Shown piece after piece: positions 25,836 to 35,430 of a stretch of 64,000 bases of DNA; the first letter of the stretch is position 1, and each line of letters begins with the position of its first letter. Where the stretch lies: contig CAUQTV010000004.1 in the NCBI GenBank assembly GCA_963521185.1, forward strand, positions 310,001 through 374,000. Direction: 5' to 3'. The translations under genes were made by a program, and so were the position numbers. The DNA comes from Enterobacter_D sp963521185 (GTDB taxonomy: Bacteria; Pseudomonadota; Gammaproteobacteria; Enterobacterales; Enterobacteriaceae). The notes under the pieces were generated by a model. That model searched no databases and was not told where the DNA came from. It was given only the letters and a program-made list of their open reading frames with translations.

Positions 25836-27902
25836 TTATAGGGTTTTAATAACATTTATTTTCACGGACTCGGAAATCTCTCCGAAGGAGAGCACTTCTA
25901 ATTCAGGGAACTGGGAGTCGAGTAGACGCTTCGCATATCGCCGAATATCAATGGCGGTGAGCAGTACCACATCTTTCAAAGAGTGATTTACGCTGCTAAT
26001 TCCTTCGCTGAAGACATTCATAATATGTTCGTTATCTTCAGGTTCGAGGTTAATAAATGAACCCGTCGCCGTATTTCTGATCCCTTTGCGAATGCGGTTT
26101 TCTGTTTCTGGCGAAAGCAGCAGCACGGACAAATGATTGTCGACCGAGAATTTATCTGAAATATACCGCGCCAGCGCGCCGCGAACATGCTCGACCAGCA
26201 GAATCGTATCGCGCTCTTTACCCGCCCACAGCGCCAGCGCTTCCAGTACCACTTTCATATTCCGAATGGATATCTTCTCTTTAAGCAGGCGCTGAAACAC
26301 TTCCGCTATACGCTGGACGGTGGCATGTCGGTAAGTCTCTTTAAGCAGCTCAGGATATTGCGCTTCCATTTTATCGAGAATATTTTTGGCCTCCTGAATA
26401 CCGAAGATTTCCGCAATATTGACGGAAATGGCCGACTGGAAGCACAGGCTCAGTTCGCTTTCGGCAGAACGTACCGGAATGCTCAACGCGTCAAGCTTCG
26501 GCAGGTCATCATTTTTGACCCACTGCCCCGGTACGCCAGCCGACGGCAGCGTTTTCAGCTCCGCATCTAACAGTTCGACAGCGTTATCCCAGTGCAGCAG
26601 TCGGCTGTAGCCAAATGCGATGCTGAACTCCCCGGCCTGGACTTCATTGATCAACAGGCTGACGCTGTCATGTTCGCCGTTGTTAACGGTATTCACCCGG
26701 ATGTCCGGCAACTGGATCCCAAAGTTAATATAGAAGTCGCGCGCCAGCATATTCGCCAGGCTTTTGCACTTCTTCTCCGGGAAAATCGCCTGTGGGACGA
26801 GTAGCAAAACGGGAATGGTTTCCGGCATCACGTTGGCAAGCTCAAGGTGATTGTCGCCGCCGTCTTCATCCAGTAAGCCGCCGGAATAAGAAGATACGTA
26901 AGCGGTATTTTCTGCGCCACCCTGCTGCGCCTGGGCTGCGCGACTTTTATAGTAACGGTGTCCGCAAATACCAAATAATAGCAGCGAGCAGGCAGCAAAA
27001 ACCGGCAGAGGGAAACCGGGCAAAAAGCCCATCAGGAGCGCAACCACACCGGTCACCAGCAATACGAAATCGCGGTTAAATATCTGTTCAATGATATTGT
27101 GGCCGAGGTTTTTACCGTCCTCACTCACGCGGGTGATAACAAAACCGGTGCCGACGGAAATGAGCAGTGCCGGGATCTGAGCCACCAGGGCGTCGCCGAT
27201 GGTTAAAATGGTATACACATCGGTGGCGTGCGAGAACGACATGTCATGCCGCCCCATTCCGATTGAAATGCCGCCGAGGAAGTTAACAAAGATAATGACA
27301 ATGCCTGCAATGGCATCGCCTTTGATGAATTTCATCGTGCCATCTAACGCGCCAAATAACTGGCTCTCTTTCTCCAGCGTTGAACGCCGCTGCTGCGCGA
27401 CTTCAGGCGCAATGGTACCCGCACGCAGATCGGCGTCAATGCTCATCTGTTTGCCGGGCATCGCATCGAGAGAAAAGCGCGCGCATACTTCGGCAACGCG
27501 CTCCGATCCCTTGGTGATGACGATAAACTGAAACAGCGTAATGATTGAGAAGATGATGATGCCGACGATAATATCCCCCGCAATCACAAAGCTACCGAAG
27601 GAGGTGATAATATGCCCGGCATCCGCCTGAATGAGGATCATGCGGCTGGTGCTGATAGACAGCGCCAGGCGGAACAAGGTAGTGATCAATAACAGCGAGG
27701 GAAGCGCTGAAAACTCCAGCACCTTTTGGATATAAAAGGTCCCGATAAACAGCAAAATAGAGATGCTGATATTGACCGCCAGAAGTGAATCAATAAGCCA
27801 GGTTGGCAATGGAATAATCAACATCGCAAGGATGGTGATCATCAGCACCACTAAGAAAAGCTCAGGTCGCTGTGCGAGTTTATTTAAAATTTTAGTAAGC
27901 AT
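25836..27902 (-). CDS. invA: Export gate protein InvA (SctV)
   Basis: The 688-aa FlhA/SctV homologue has about eight N-terminal membrane helices (residues 17-320) with the conserved FHIPEP-region segment SLDAMPGKQMSIDADLRAG near 150-170. A cytoplasmic domain (about 360-688) forms the nonameric ring receiving substrates. Length is close to Salmonella InvA (685). AGGT precedes the ATG. Confidence 0.96.
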   Translation of the reverse strand: MLTKILNKLAQRPELFLVVLMITILAMLIIPLPTWLIDSLLAVNISISILLFIGTFYIQKVLEFSALPSLLLITTLFRLALSISTSRMILIQADAGHIITSFGSFVIAGDIIVGIIIFSIITLFQFIVITKGSERVAEVCARFSLDAMPGKQMSIDADLRAGTIAPEVAQQRRSTLEKESQLFGALDGTMKFIKGDAIAGIVIIFVNFLGGISIGMGRHDMSFSHATDVYTILTIGDALVAQIPALLISVGTGFVITRVSEDGKNLGHNIIEQIFNRDFVLLVTGVVALLMGFLPGFPLPVFAACSLLLFGICGHRYYKSRAAQAQQGGAENTAYVSSYSGGLLDEDGGDNHLELANVMPETIPVLLLVPQAIFPEKKCKSLANMLARDFYINFGIQLPDIRVNTVNNGEHDSVSLLINEVQAGEFSIAFGYSRLLHWDNAVELLDAELKTLPSAGVPGQWVKNDDLPKLDALSIPVRSAESELSLCFQSAISVNIAEIFGIQEAKNILDKMEAQYPELLKETYRHATVQRIAEVFQRLLKEKISIRNMKVVLEALALWAGKERDTILLVEHVRGALARYISDKFSVDNHLSVLLLSPETENRIRKGIRNTATGSFINLEPEDNEHIMNVFSEGISSVNHSLKDVVLLTAIDIRRYAKRLLDSQFPELEVLSFGEISESVKINVIKTL

Positions 27903-27914
27903 TGATAAACCTAT

Positions 27915-28232
27915 TTACTCGTAGCCAGCGCAAAGCTGAACGGCTTTTTCAACCTGAACAACAATATCCGCCAGTTCAATATCCATAGTGAAATAGCAAT
28001 AAAATACCTGATGCCCATAGAGCACATACTGCTCATTATCACTGAAGCTGTGTTGATGATGAGCCAAAAAATCGACAAGCCGTTCTCGACGCAGAGGCAA
28101 TTCGGCAAGCGCAATATAGCGGTCATGGCAGGATGACAGGCGAATCATCAGCCCACGGATCTCAATTTGCAGTTCACCGCCAAACGTTAACTTATCAACC
28201 TGCTGGAGAAAGGCGGCATTCGCATCATTCAT
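27915..28232 (-). CDS. Small unknown protein between invE and invA
   Basis: This 105-aa protein is not present at this place in Salmonella SPI-1 or the Shigella locus as I know them. It is slightly acidic, with alternating alpha/beta segments and a C-terminal helix, compatible with a small class I chaperone, but no family match is evident. AGGGA lies 6 nt before the ATG, which overlaps the invE stop by 8 bp, so translation is probably coupled. A chaperone or gatekeeper partner (TyeA/SycN-like role) is a guess. Confidence 0.65.
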   Translation of the reverse strand: MNDANAAFLQQVDKLTFGGELQIEIRGLMIRLSSCHDRYIALAELPLRRERLVDFLAHHQHSFSDNEQYVLYGHQVFYCYFTMDIELADIVVQVEKAVQLCAGYE

Positions 28233-29349
28233 AACGGATCCCTGTTCGGTCTGTTTCGGTAAAACCACTCATGATATGACTTAATGTGTGATCGACACTG
28301 TTTTTAATAGCACTGCAATCCTGCGCATCATGCGAAAAAAGAAACAGCGGTAGGCTACGCATTAATCGCTGCACCACCTGCAAGAATTCTATCTTATCGT
28401 TTTTAGTATGATATTTTAGACAGCGATTAATAAAACTCACCGTGATATCACCACACTGTGCCGTGTCCCGAAGAAGTGCGACAAAAAAATCCGTGACCAT
28501 GACCTCGGATTTTTCCCATGTCGACTTCAGAATATCGATTCGCTTCATTCCTTCGATAAATAATAGGTCTGCGGACTTGATCACATTAAAGATAAATGAC
28601 TTTTCCAGTAGCCCACCAAATTCAGACAGAGAGCACGACGGATCGTGTGAATAGATGTCACATTGCAGCGCGTTCACCAGATACTCAAGCGCAAGGTGCC
28701 TTTTCTGCACGCCCGACAGATCGATGATTTTTTGGTACATCTCAACGGGGTCGGTCTCTTCGGTAATAAACTCGTGATACAGGCCGCGCAGGATCTCCGG
28801 GCTAAGATTCAGCTGCGGGCTGTAGACGCTGGTCTGCGACTGGATGTTTACACCCGCTTTGATCTGCCGCTTGTGTGGCCCGGCCAGCAGCAGGGTGTAG
28901 CTCTCCTCAAGCAGCGTCAGCGAAACGTCCGTTAGCTCATCCCCGGCGTCCCCCTGACGTGCGCTCTTTTTCTTCTGGATAAACGCCTGGAGAAGCAGCG
29001 CGATATCCGCCGGATCGTTAAACATTTGCGCCATCACGAACAGCAGCTGCTTCGGCGTCATTCCCGCGTCTTTTGCATAGCTGACCACTTTGGCGATCGA
29101 TTCCGGTCGCTTCTCCTCTAACGTCTGTGCATATTTCTTCGCATCGTCGGTTGTCACCGCCGTATTTTTATCCGAGCGTCGATTCTGTAGCATCGCGCTG
29201 AGCAGTGCTGACAAATCATCCGCCATGGCCAGTGCAACAGAGGTCTGAGAATAGTTGACCTTCACCTCAGCGTTATCCTGCATACGCACAAGATCGTCAC
29301 TGAGGCTGTCTATCCTTGGCATTGCCATCGACTGAATGTTCATGACCAC
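28225..29349 (-). CDS. invE: Gatekeeper protein InvE (SctW)
   Basis: The 374-aa protein is largely helical and belongs to the InvE/MxiC family that holds back effectors until the translocon is inserted. The N-terminal part is disordered (secretion and chaperone binding), followed by helical-repeat domains with AKDAGMTPKQLLFVMAQMF near residue 100. The likely start is GTG at 29349 with GAGGG at 7-nt spacing; an ATG two codons later is an alternative. It starts 10 bp after invG ends. Confidence 0.88.
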   Translation of the reverse strand: MVMNIQSMAMPRIDSLSDDLVRMQDNAEVKVNYSQTSVALAMADDLSALLSAMLQNRRSDKNTAVTTDDAKKYAQTLEEKRPESIAKVVSYAKDAGMTPKQLLFVMAQMFNDPADIALLLQAFIQKKKSARQGDAGDELTDVSLTLLEESYTLLLAGPHKRQIKAGVNIQSQTSVYSPQLNLSPEILRGLYHEFITEETDPVEMYQKIIDLSGVQKRHLALEYLVNALQCDIYSHDPSCSLSEFGGLLEKSFIFNVIKSADLLFIEGMKRIDILKSTWEKSEVMVTDFFVALLRDTAQCGDITVSFINRCLKYHTKNDKIEFLQVVQRLMRSLPLFLFSHDAQDCSAIKNSVDHTLSHIMSGFTETDRTGIRYE

Positions 29350-29359
29350 GGTATCGCCC

Positions 29360-31102
29360 TCACTCGTTTGCTGCTTTTTTGCCAGGGTTTAAAATGGAGT
29401 ATTGCGCGTCCAGATCGTTAATCGCATCCCAGCCTTTATTAATGTAATCATTGATATTGGTTTTATCGGTGCTGAAATCTTTGATGATTTTTGGCTGGAT
29501 CAGAAAAAGGCGCACCGTTTTACTGACCGTATTGCCTGAGCTTTTAAACAGGTTACCGACCAGAGGGATATCGCCCAACAGCGGGACTTTGGTGGTGGTT
29601 AACTGCACTTGATCGCGCGTATAGCCACCGACCATTAAACTTTGCCCTTCGGTAACACGCGCCAGAGTATTGATGGAGGTATTACTCACCACCGGCAGAT
29701 TATCAACCTGTTCTGACGTTCCATCCTGGGAGACGCTGGTGGTGCCATCCATAATATCCAGCGTCATTTCGATCACTTTATTGTTATCCGAGATCATGGG
29801 CGTCACGCCGATAGTGGTACCGTAGGTGACCGTTTCCAGCTCAACGTTATTCTCCCCCGCCAGGCGCACATAAAAGCTTTTGGTGTTATCAAACAGCGCG
29901 GGCATATTTTCCTGCGCTAACAGAAAGGGCCGTGAAACAACGTTGGCTTTCTCGTTCTGGCTCAGGGCAGAAACCTTTGCCAGAAAATAGTCCTGCTGGG
30001 TTGAACTCAAAATCGTGGTGGTGTTAACCAGCCCGGCAATTTTGTCGCCAAGGGAAAACTGACCGTCCCACGACACGCCCAACGCATCCAGATCGTCCTT
30101 GCTGATATCTATAATCCACAGCGACAGCTCAACCTGTTTGCGGGGCGTATCCAGCGTGGCAATCAGATCTTTGATCATATTGACCTGCGCGCGCGTGCCT
30201 TTCACCATCAGGCTGTTGCGCCCGGTAAAAGGCACTACACGGACTTCACCGCTAAGCTGAGAAAACGCAAACTGATCGAACAGGGCTTTCTGCCCGACCG
30301 GCGCGGAACTGTTCGCCGTCTCAGGACTGTTTTCCGTCAGTTTTTTGGCCGCCGAAATCTCTTTTGCGCGATTGCCATTCGACTCCGAGAGCAGATCATT
30401 GAGCGTCGTTGCCACGCCCGGCACCGCCACCTGCCGGTCGCGATACTGATAATTGCGATCGTCAACGAACGCGTAGCGTAATTTGATGGTTTCGATAACC
30501 TGCTGCTGCACATTTTCCTCGCCCTGATCCTGCATCAAACTGGCGATAGCCGTAATAATATCCACATATTTTGGCGGGCCGGAAACGTAGAGAGTATTGG
30601 CACCGAAATTCATTTTTATTGGATAGCGGTCGTCATAAAGCTGGTTTTGCACCAGAAATGACACCAGATCGCTGAAATTCCGTTTGGCGAACTGCACCAC
30701 GGCCGACGTGGCTTCTGAGGACTCATAAACATAAAAAATCGAGCCATCAAAATACCAAATCAACCCCAAATCGGCGGTGACCTTCGTCAGTGCCTTAGCC
30801 GGTTCGTTAAGGTTGAAGTTACCGGATACTGAGTATTTCTTCGCTTTCGCGCTGGAGATAATCGGTTTTTTTAACCTGGCGGATAACGCCTTAAAAAGAT
30901 AATCGATGCTTTTATCTTTAATGACGTAGTTGTCAGGAGTGCTTTCCTGCCGGGTTTGCTGCACAACCTGCTCCGCCGGCGCGACCGTCGTCTTAGTCTT
31001 AGGCTGCGTTTCAGCATGCGCGACCACGCTGCTCAAACCCGCGGAGACCACAACGCCACAGAAAACATAAACCATCTTTTTTTTACAATGCGCTAAAAAC
31101 AT
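29360..31102 (-). CDS. invG: Outer-membrane secretin InvG (SctC)
   Basis: The 580-aa secretin has a signal peptide (cleavage near AHA-ET), N0/N1/N3 periplasmic domains, and a C-terminal secretin domain with PVVSNTSINTLARVTEGQS and LLGDIPLVGNLF. It forms the outer ring through which the needle passes. The ATG at 31102 has GGAAG at 8-nt spacing; another ATG lies three codons upstream. The 5' end overlaps the preceding small gene. The C-terminal tail (about 30 residues) is where a pilotin lipoprotein normally binds. Confidence 0.94.
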   Translation of the reverse strand: MFLAHCKKKMVYVFCGVVVSAGLSSVVAHAETQPKTKTTVAPAEQVVQQTRQESTPDNYVIKDKSIDYLFKALSARLKKPIISSAKAKKYSVSGNFNLNEPAKALTKVTADLGLIWYFDGSIFYVYESSEATSAVVQFAKRNFSDLVSFLVQNQLYDDRYPIKMNFGANTLYVSGPPKYVDIITAIASLMQDQGEENVQQQVIETIKLRYAFVDDRNYQYRDRQVAVPGVATTLNDLLSESNGNRAKEISAAKKLTENSPETANSSAPVGQKALFDQFAFSQLSGEVRVVPFTGRNSLMVKGTRAQVNMIKDLIATLDTPRKQVELSLWIIDISKDDLDALGVSWDGQFSLGDKIAGLVNTTTILSSTQQDYFLAKVSALSQNEKANVVSRPFLLAQENMPALFDNTKSFYVRLAGENNVELETVTYGTTIGVTPMISDNNKVIEMTLDIMDGTTSVSQDGTSEQVDNLPVVSNTSINTLARVTEGQSLMVGGYTRDQVQLTTTKVPLLGDIPLVGNLFKSSGNTVSKTVRLFLIQPKIIKDFSTDKTNINDYINKGWDAINDLDAQYSILNPGKKAANE

Positions 31103-31343
31103 TCCGGACATCTTCCAAATAGGTATCTAGGATCGCTTCGCCCTCGGACGAGTCACTTTTCAGGCAAAGCGTTATAAAATCATCTTTAATTTTTATTTTG
31201 GCTATCCTGAGCTGGATAAGCTTCGACCAGTACGCAGAAAGCAAGGCGTATTTCGGCAAAAAATTAGGGTCGCTGAGTTGAAAGACCTTCACTTCGCAAT
31301 AACCTGAAGGGCCATCGAAAAAACGGGAGTCATCCTTTTTCAT
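31083..31343 (-). CDS. Small unknown protein between invF and invG
   Basis: This 86-aa protein begins MKKDDSRFFDG and is a mixed alpha/beta, slightly acidic polypeptide with no match I know. AGGAAG lies just upstream of the ATG. It overlaps invF by 14 bp and invG by 20 bp, so all three are translated as a unit. In Salmonella invF abuts invG directly, making this an inserted gene. A chaperone-like role is possible but unsupported. Confidence 0.65.
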   Translation of the reverse strand: MKKDDSRFFDGPSGYCEVKVFQLSDPNFLPKYALLSAYWSKLIQLRIAKIKIKDDFITLCLKSDSSEGEAILDTYLEDVRNVFSAL

Positions 31344-32079
31344 TGATCTTCCTGATTTCATAGGGGGTCAGCCCCAGCGTTGCTTTAAACGTCGCGCAAA
31401 CATGCGCAGAGGAAGAAAAGCCATTTTTAAGCGCGATGTCGGTGATACTGTCATCACCGTCCAGAATATCTAATATGGTTTGCGCCAGACGCCATTCTGA
31501 CAGTTTGGTTTTGGCTGAAACACCGAGATATTTTTTGGCAACTTTTCTGAAATAGGAATATGAAAGCCCGTAAGTCTGGCACAAACTTTGTACTTTCTCG
31601 GCAGAACAGCGATTCTGTATCAAATAGCGAGAGAGGAAATAGGACTCTTTTTTACGAATAAAGCGGACCAGATTATCAAACCCGGCATCGGAACGGCCCA
31701 TCATAAAGTTAAACATGAACCAATGACGCAGCTGTTCTTCGTTATTTATCGCTGCATCAACGGCGTTGCCGTGGCTAACCGTTTCATTGTTTAACTGCAA
31801 ACACTCATCTAAAAAAGCAGCCAGTTCACACAGTGGATGCATCGAAACCATCACATGCTCAACAGGTTCGCTAAAGGTGACGGAGAACAGATCCGGGGCA
31901 CAGGCCAGCACGGTAGCGGAATGACCATTTGCTGCCACGCAGTGGAAGACGCCCGCCTGCGTTAGCGGTGTCACCACGCACTCAACGTCAACCGCGTTGG
32001 GAAAATGCAGGATCAGTAACGTATCGGGTTCGGGCGTTTTAATCGCTGTTGTTTTTGTCCATAAAAACGACTTGCACAT
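31330..32079 (-). CDS. invF: AraC-family activator InvF
   Basis: The 249-aa protein has a C-terminal AraC/XylS DNA-binding domain (about residues 150-245) with the two helix-turn-helix motifs around GLSYSYFRKVAKKYLG and DIALKNGFSSSAHVCATFK. InvF/MxiE/YsaE proteins act with the SicA-type chaperone to turn on effector and translocator genes once secretion starts. It lies 18 bp after the lipoprotein gene and heads the inv-spa genes as in SPI-1. Confidence 0.9.
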   Translation of the reverse strand: MCKSFLWTKTTAIKTPEPDTLLILHFPNAVDVECVVTPLTQAGVFHCVAANGHSATVLACAPDLFSVTFSEPVEHVMVSMHPLCELAAFLDECLQLNNETVSHGNAVDAAINNEEQLRHWFMFNFMMGRSDAGFDNLVRFIRKKESYFLSRYLIQNRCSAEKVQSLCQTYGLSYSYFRKVAKKYLGVSAKTKLSEWRLAQTILDILDGDDSITDIALKNGFSSSAHVCATFKATLGLTPYEIRKINEKG

Positions 32080-32097
32080 GCCTTTGCGTCCTTGCGT

Positions 32098-32469
32098 CTA
32101 TTTATTGACACCTGAAATGATGAGGTTACCGCTGTCACGCCCCTTGCCGTCATAATGCGTTCCGGCACACATTTGCATAAAATCGAGGAGGTCGCGATCT
32201 GCTGACTGATAGGTCACCAGCGCGTCCTGCGCAACGTAATCAATGCGCCTGTCTTTAGCGTCAGCGGCCATAGCAAATGTTACGGCACAGCTTTTCATTT
32301 TATTTTTCAACTGCGGCAACGCTATCGGTTGACCGCCATTCAGCACCGTTTGCGGCAGATCTTTTTCATCGTCACCGACATTTTCGATGTGCGTAACACA
32401 GCCACCTAAAAAAAAGATCAGGACAGCAAGGTTCGCGCTGCGCGAAAAGGATGATTGAAAAGAACGCAT
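32098..32469 (-). CDS. Lipoprotein, candidate secretin pilotin
   Basis: The 123-aa protein has a signal sequence ending in the lipobox LGGC and a small mature domain with two further Cys (SCAV and QMCAG). It is not recognisably InvH, but a small lipoprotein gene next to the invF-invG genes fits a pilotin that sorts the secretin to the outer membrane. AGGGA lies 8 nt before the ATG at 32469. It heads the 15-kb leftward operon. Confidence 0.72.
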   Translation of the reverse strand: MRSFQSSFSRSANLAVLIFFLGGCVTHIENVGDDEKDLPQTVLNGGQPIALPQLKNKMKSCAVTFAMAADAKDRRIDYVAQDALVTYQSADRDLLDFMQMCAGTHYDGKGRDSGNLIISGVNK

Positions 32470-32755
32470 GTTTACTATCCCTGCTATTTGTTTCTGCCGC
32501 TGCACGTCACGATAAATGATCGGGCCGACTCATTGACCCGCAGATGATATTTTATCTGTACGACAACCTCTCTAAATAAACTTTTATTAACCCACTAAAG
32601 AGCGTCTGTTAAAGTCGTTTCTTGTCGCTGTGAATGATCCCTATTGCTCTGTTTTCACGCAGTTTGTATTTCGCGCTGTTGACCTCAGTCGACGTGGATA
32701 GCACAAGGTGAAACTTACCGTGCAGAACGATGTAACGCAGGTTCAAAATTAAGAT
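32470..32755. promoter_or_regulatory. Divergent promoter region of the inv-spa and prg-org operons
   Basis: These 286 bp contain no gene. The stretch is AT-rich around 32550-32610 (TTTTATCTG..., TAAATAAACTTTTATTAA), suggesting promoters or nucleoid-protein binding. I see no convincing HilA-type tandem hexamers or strong palindrome. prgH has only a weak ribosome binding site. Confidence 0.5.
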
Positions 32756-34048
32756 ATGCATGAAAATTACGTTCTAAAAATTCTGTCTGGCCCCATGTTC
32801 GGCGTGGATGTCGCGCTGCCAGACGAGAGCATCATTCATCTCTACTTTGGCGATAATGACACGCTCGCAAATGATACCGCTGGTAATTTTCACAATTACG
32901 CGCTTAATTCATTGTTAATTCCCGGGATCCCCGGTGGCAATGAAAAGTTTCTGCTGCGTTTACGTGACGATAACGGGCGAGAAACGCGTGACGGTGAAAC
33001 ATACACGATCACTGCCCAACGCCTTGTTGATAAGCACGCGCACGACGAAACCGACACCGCTGAGGATATCGGGCTGCGCAGTGAAGACGGTGACGAACTG
33101 ATTCACATCCCGCTTAATGAACCGACGGCTGTCGGTCAGGTGGTGATTGCCTTAAGAGAAGCATCGCAAACGTGGAGCGACAGCGTTACGCATTATCGTT
33201 TTCCGTTTTCAGCGCCGAATGGACAGGCTCCACAGGGCACGATCCAGGGCGATAGCGTGCCGCAAAAGAGGCCGTGGCTGCTTCGTTTCTCAGCGCTGGT
33301 TGTTATTCTCGCCGGTTGTGCGCTGATTGCATTTTTGGTCATGTTGCCGAATAAAATCGTCACGCTGCGAGAAGCGTTAATCCCGGTCAATCCTGAGATT
33401 AGCCAGACCAAAGACGGGCGGATATTCATTCTGGCGAACACGCTTCCAGAAGCGACATGGGCCGAAATGGCACTGCGCAAGAGTGAATTGTTAAGCAATA
33501 ACATCACCCTTCTTTCCGTGCCACAAGAGCGGGATAAACTCAAAGCGTTGCTGGTCGAAAACGTTGTTCCCTTCTTTGACGTTAAGTTTACCCGTGGGTT
33601 TACGCTGCGTCTTTTAATAAGCCGGGAAAGATCGCCAGCCGATCCCACCAAGCTAAAACAGTATGAACAGCGACTGCAAAAATTACTGCTCGGTCACTTC
33701 CCCTATATTAACGCGGTGAATATCGAACGGGTTTCAGATTCCGTGGTTTATGCCAACGCCCGCGACCGACTGAAAGCATTAGGCATTCACAGTCAAAAAG
33801 ATGTTGCCAGTCAGCATATCACGCTAAATATCAGCGGGGAGCTTGATGACTTCCAGCTTAGTACATTACGGCATCAGGTGAGTGAATTCACCGAACAGTA
33901 CGGCGATCAGTACGTGAAGTTCGTGGTGAATATGAATGAAGATCCCCTGCGCAACCGTACGTTTAAAACCGGTGCCGACAGCTATATCGTCGTGCCGGGT
34001 AATCACTGGTTATATTCCGATATAACCGCATCACATACAAACTATTGA
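32756..34048 (+). CDS. prgH: Inner-ring protein PrgH (SctD)
   Basis: The 430-aa protein has an N-terminal FHA-like cytoplasmic domain (about 1-165), one membrane helix (about 177-197) and a periplasmic domain of ring-building motifs ending with VPGNHWLYSDI, which parallels the PGHWYF end of Salmonella PrgH (392 aa). It forms the outer of the two inner-membrane rings. It is the first gene of prgHIJK-orgAB. Confidence 0.9.
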   Translation: MHENYVLKILSGPMFGVDVALPDESIIHLYFGDNDTLANDTAGNFHNYALNSLLIPGIPGGNEKFLLRLRDDNGRETRDGETYTITAQRLVDKHAHDETDTAEDIGLRSEDGDELIHIPLNEPTAVGQVVIALREASQTWSDSVTHYRFPFSAPNGQAPQGTIQGDSVPQKRPWLLRFSALVVILAGCALIAFLVMLPNKIVTLREALIPVNPEISQTKDGRIFILANTLPEATWAEMALRKSELLSNNITLLSVPQERDKLKALLVENVVPFFDVKFTRGFTLRLLISRERSPADPTKLKQYEQRLQKLLLGHFPYINAVNIERVSDSVVYANARDRLKALGIHSQKDVASQHITLNISGELDDFQLSTLRHQVSEFTEQYGDQYVKFVVNMNEDPLRNRTFKTGADSYIVVPGNHWLYSDITASHTNY

Positions 34049-34061
34049 GAGGTCATGCAAA

Positions 34062-34340
34062 ATGGCAGTATCAAAAACTCCCGTAATTTCACCCGTTGAT
34101 AGTGGTAGTAACGGACGTTTCATTGAACAGACGTCGAACAACTTTAACGAAGGCGTGGTGTCACTCCAGACGGACTTAACGCAGGCGCTAGCCCAACTGC
34201 AAGCCGATCCGTCCGATCCGGCGCTGCTTGCGCAATATCAGTCGGCCTTATCGTCGTACACACTTTACCGTAACGCCCAGTCAAACGTGGTGAAAGCCTT
34301 CCGCGATATCGACCAGGCCATCATCGCCAACTACAAATAA
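34062..34340 (+). CDS. prgI: Needle subunit PrgI (SctF)
   Basis: The 92-aa protein ends in the typical needle helix-turn-helix: a helix, a PSDP turn, ALLAQYQSALSSYTLYRNAQS and VVKAFRDIDQAIIANYK. Many copies polymerise into the extracellular needle. GAGAGGT lies 8 nt before the ATG. It is about 12 residues longer than Salmonella PrgI at the N-terminus. Confidence 0.93.
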   Translation: MAVSKTPVISPVDSGSNGRFIEQTSNNFNEGVVSLQTDLTQALAQLQADPSDPALLAQYQSALSSYTLYRNAQSNVVKAFRDIDQAIIANYK

Positions 34341-34354
34341 AACCTGAGGCACGC

Positions 34355-34675
34355 ATGTCATTTAACAGTGTTAATGCGATTAGCGGTATTAACCGCTATC
34401 TCGCGGAGAATAAGGTGACTGAACCTGATTTTCCGACGGTGTCGGTGATATCGCTGGAAGAGCGGTTTAAAGAGGCGATCTCTACCCAGGCCGTATCCAA
34501 TCAATATACGCGTGAGAAGATCTTCACTGCGCTTAACGATCCCAACGTTACGTCCGATCCGGCTAAATTAGCCCACTGGCAGCAACAACTGTCCATGTAC
34601 ACACTGGATATTAACCTGTGTAGCACGCTGGCCAGAAAAGGCGTTGCCGCGATTGAGACCCTCGTTAAGACATGA
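34355..34675 (+). CDS. prgJ: Inner-rod protein PrgJ (SctI)
   Basis: The 106-aa protein has the C-terminal helix-turn-helix shared with needle proteins (DPAKLAHWQQQLSMYTLDIN) and ends in VAAIETLVKT. It forms the short rod that anchors the needle to the export gate. It lies 14 bp after prgI and its stop overlaps the prgK start (ATGA). Confidence 0.9.
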   Translation: MSFNSVNAISGINRYLAENKVTEPDFPTVSVISLEERFKEAISTQAVSNQYTREKIFTALNDPNVTSDPAKLAHWQQQLSMYTLDINLCSTLARKGVAAIETLVKT

Positions 34676-35412
34676 TGAAGAGCATATCCAAAATAGTGCT
34701 GTTGCTCACGCTTATGGTGCTTAGCGGGTGTAAGTCGGAGCTGATTTCAAACGTCACTGAACGGCAAGCCAATGAAATTGTTTCGCGACTTCAGCAAAAC
34801 AATATTGATGCGCAAAAAGTGAAGGGTGAAAAAGGTGTTTTTTCGGTCAGCGTCGATCCGGATTACATGAGCACGGCGATCGAACTTCTGAATACCTATA
34901 ATCTGCCCTCAAACGATCGGGTTGAGATCGCTCAGCAGTTTCCGGCTGACGCTATGGTTTCCACCCCGCTGGGTGAAAAAGCCCGTCTGATCTCAGCCAT
35001 TGAGCAGCGGCTGGGCCAGTCACTGCTGGAGCTGGCGAATGTGACCTCTTCCCGGGTGCATTTAAGCTATCCGACGCAGGGCGACGACAACGAAGGTGAA
35101 AACGGGAATACCGCCTCCATACTTGTGATTTATGAAGACAAGGTTAACGAAGCAGAATATATCGATAAAATTAAACGGCTTGTTAAAAATAGTATGAATA
35201 ACATCAACTATGAAAACATTTCCGTTGTGCTTTTCAAGAAAAGCGCCCCCATCAAAGTCAGCAAGGCACCGACGGCAAAAGCCGACTGGCTGTACGGCGT
35301 GCTGGGATTATTGTCTGCGATGGTGGTGATTTTAATTGGCTATCTTCTTTTTTCGTTTAAGGGAAATCTGCGCGTGAGCAGAGACAAAAACCTGCCAAAC
35401 GGAAAGCCGTGA
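34672..35412 (+). CDS. prgK: Inner-ring lipoprotein PrgK (SctJ)
   Basis: The 246-aa protein has a lipobox (VLSGC), two periplasmic ring-building domains with the conserved SRVHLSYP strand, and a C-terminal membrane helix (about 205-225). It forms the inner of the two inner-membrane rings with PrgH. Translation is coupled to prgJ by a 4-bp overlap. An intrinsic terminator follows the stop. Confidence 0.94.
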   Translation: MMKSISKIVLLLTLMVLSGCKSELISNVTERQANEIVSRLQQNNIDAQKVKGEKGVFSVSVDPDYMSTAIELLNTYNLPSNDRVEIAQQFPADAMVSTPLGEKARLISAIEQRLGQSLLELANVTSSRVHLSYPTQGDDNEGENGNTASILVIYEDKVNEAEYIDKIKRLVKNSMNNINYENISVVLFKKSAPIKVSKAPTAKADWLYGVLGLLSAMVVILIGYLLFSFKGNLRVSRDKNLPNGKP

Positions 35413-35430
35413 TTATGTCCGACCCTGAAT

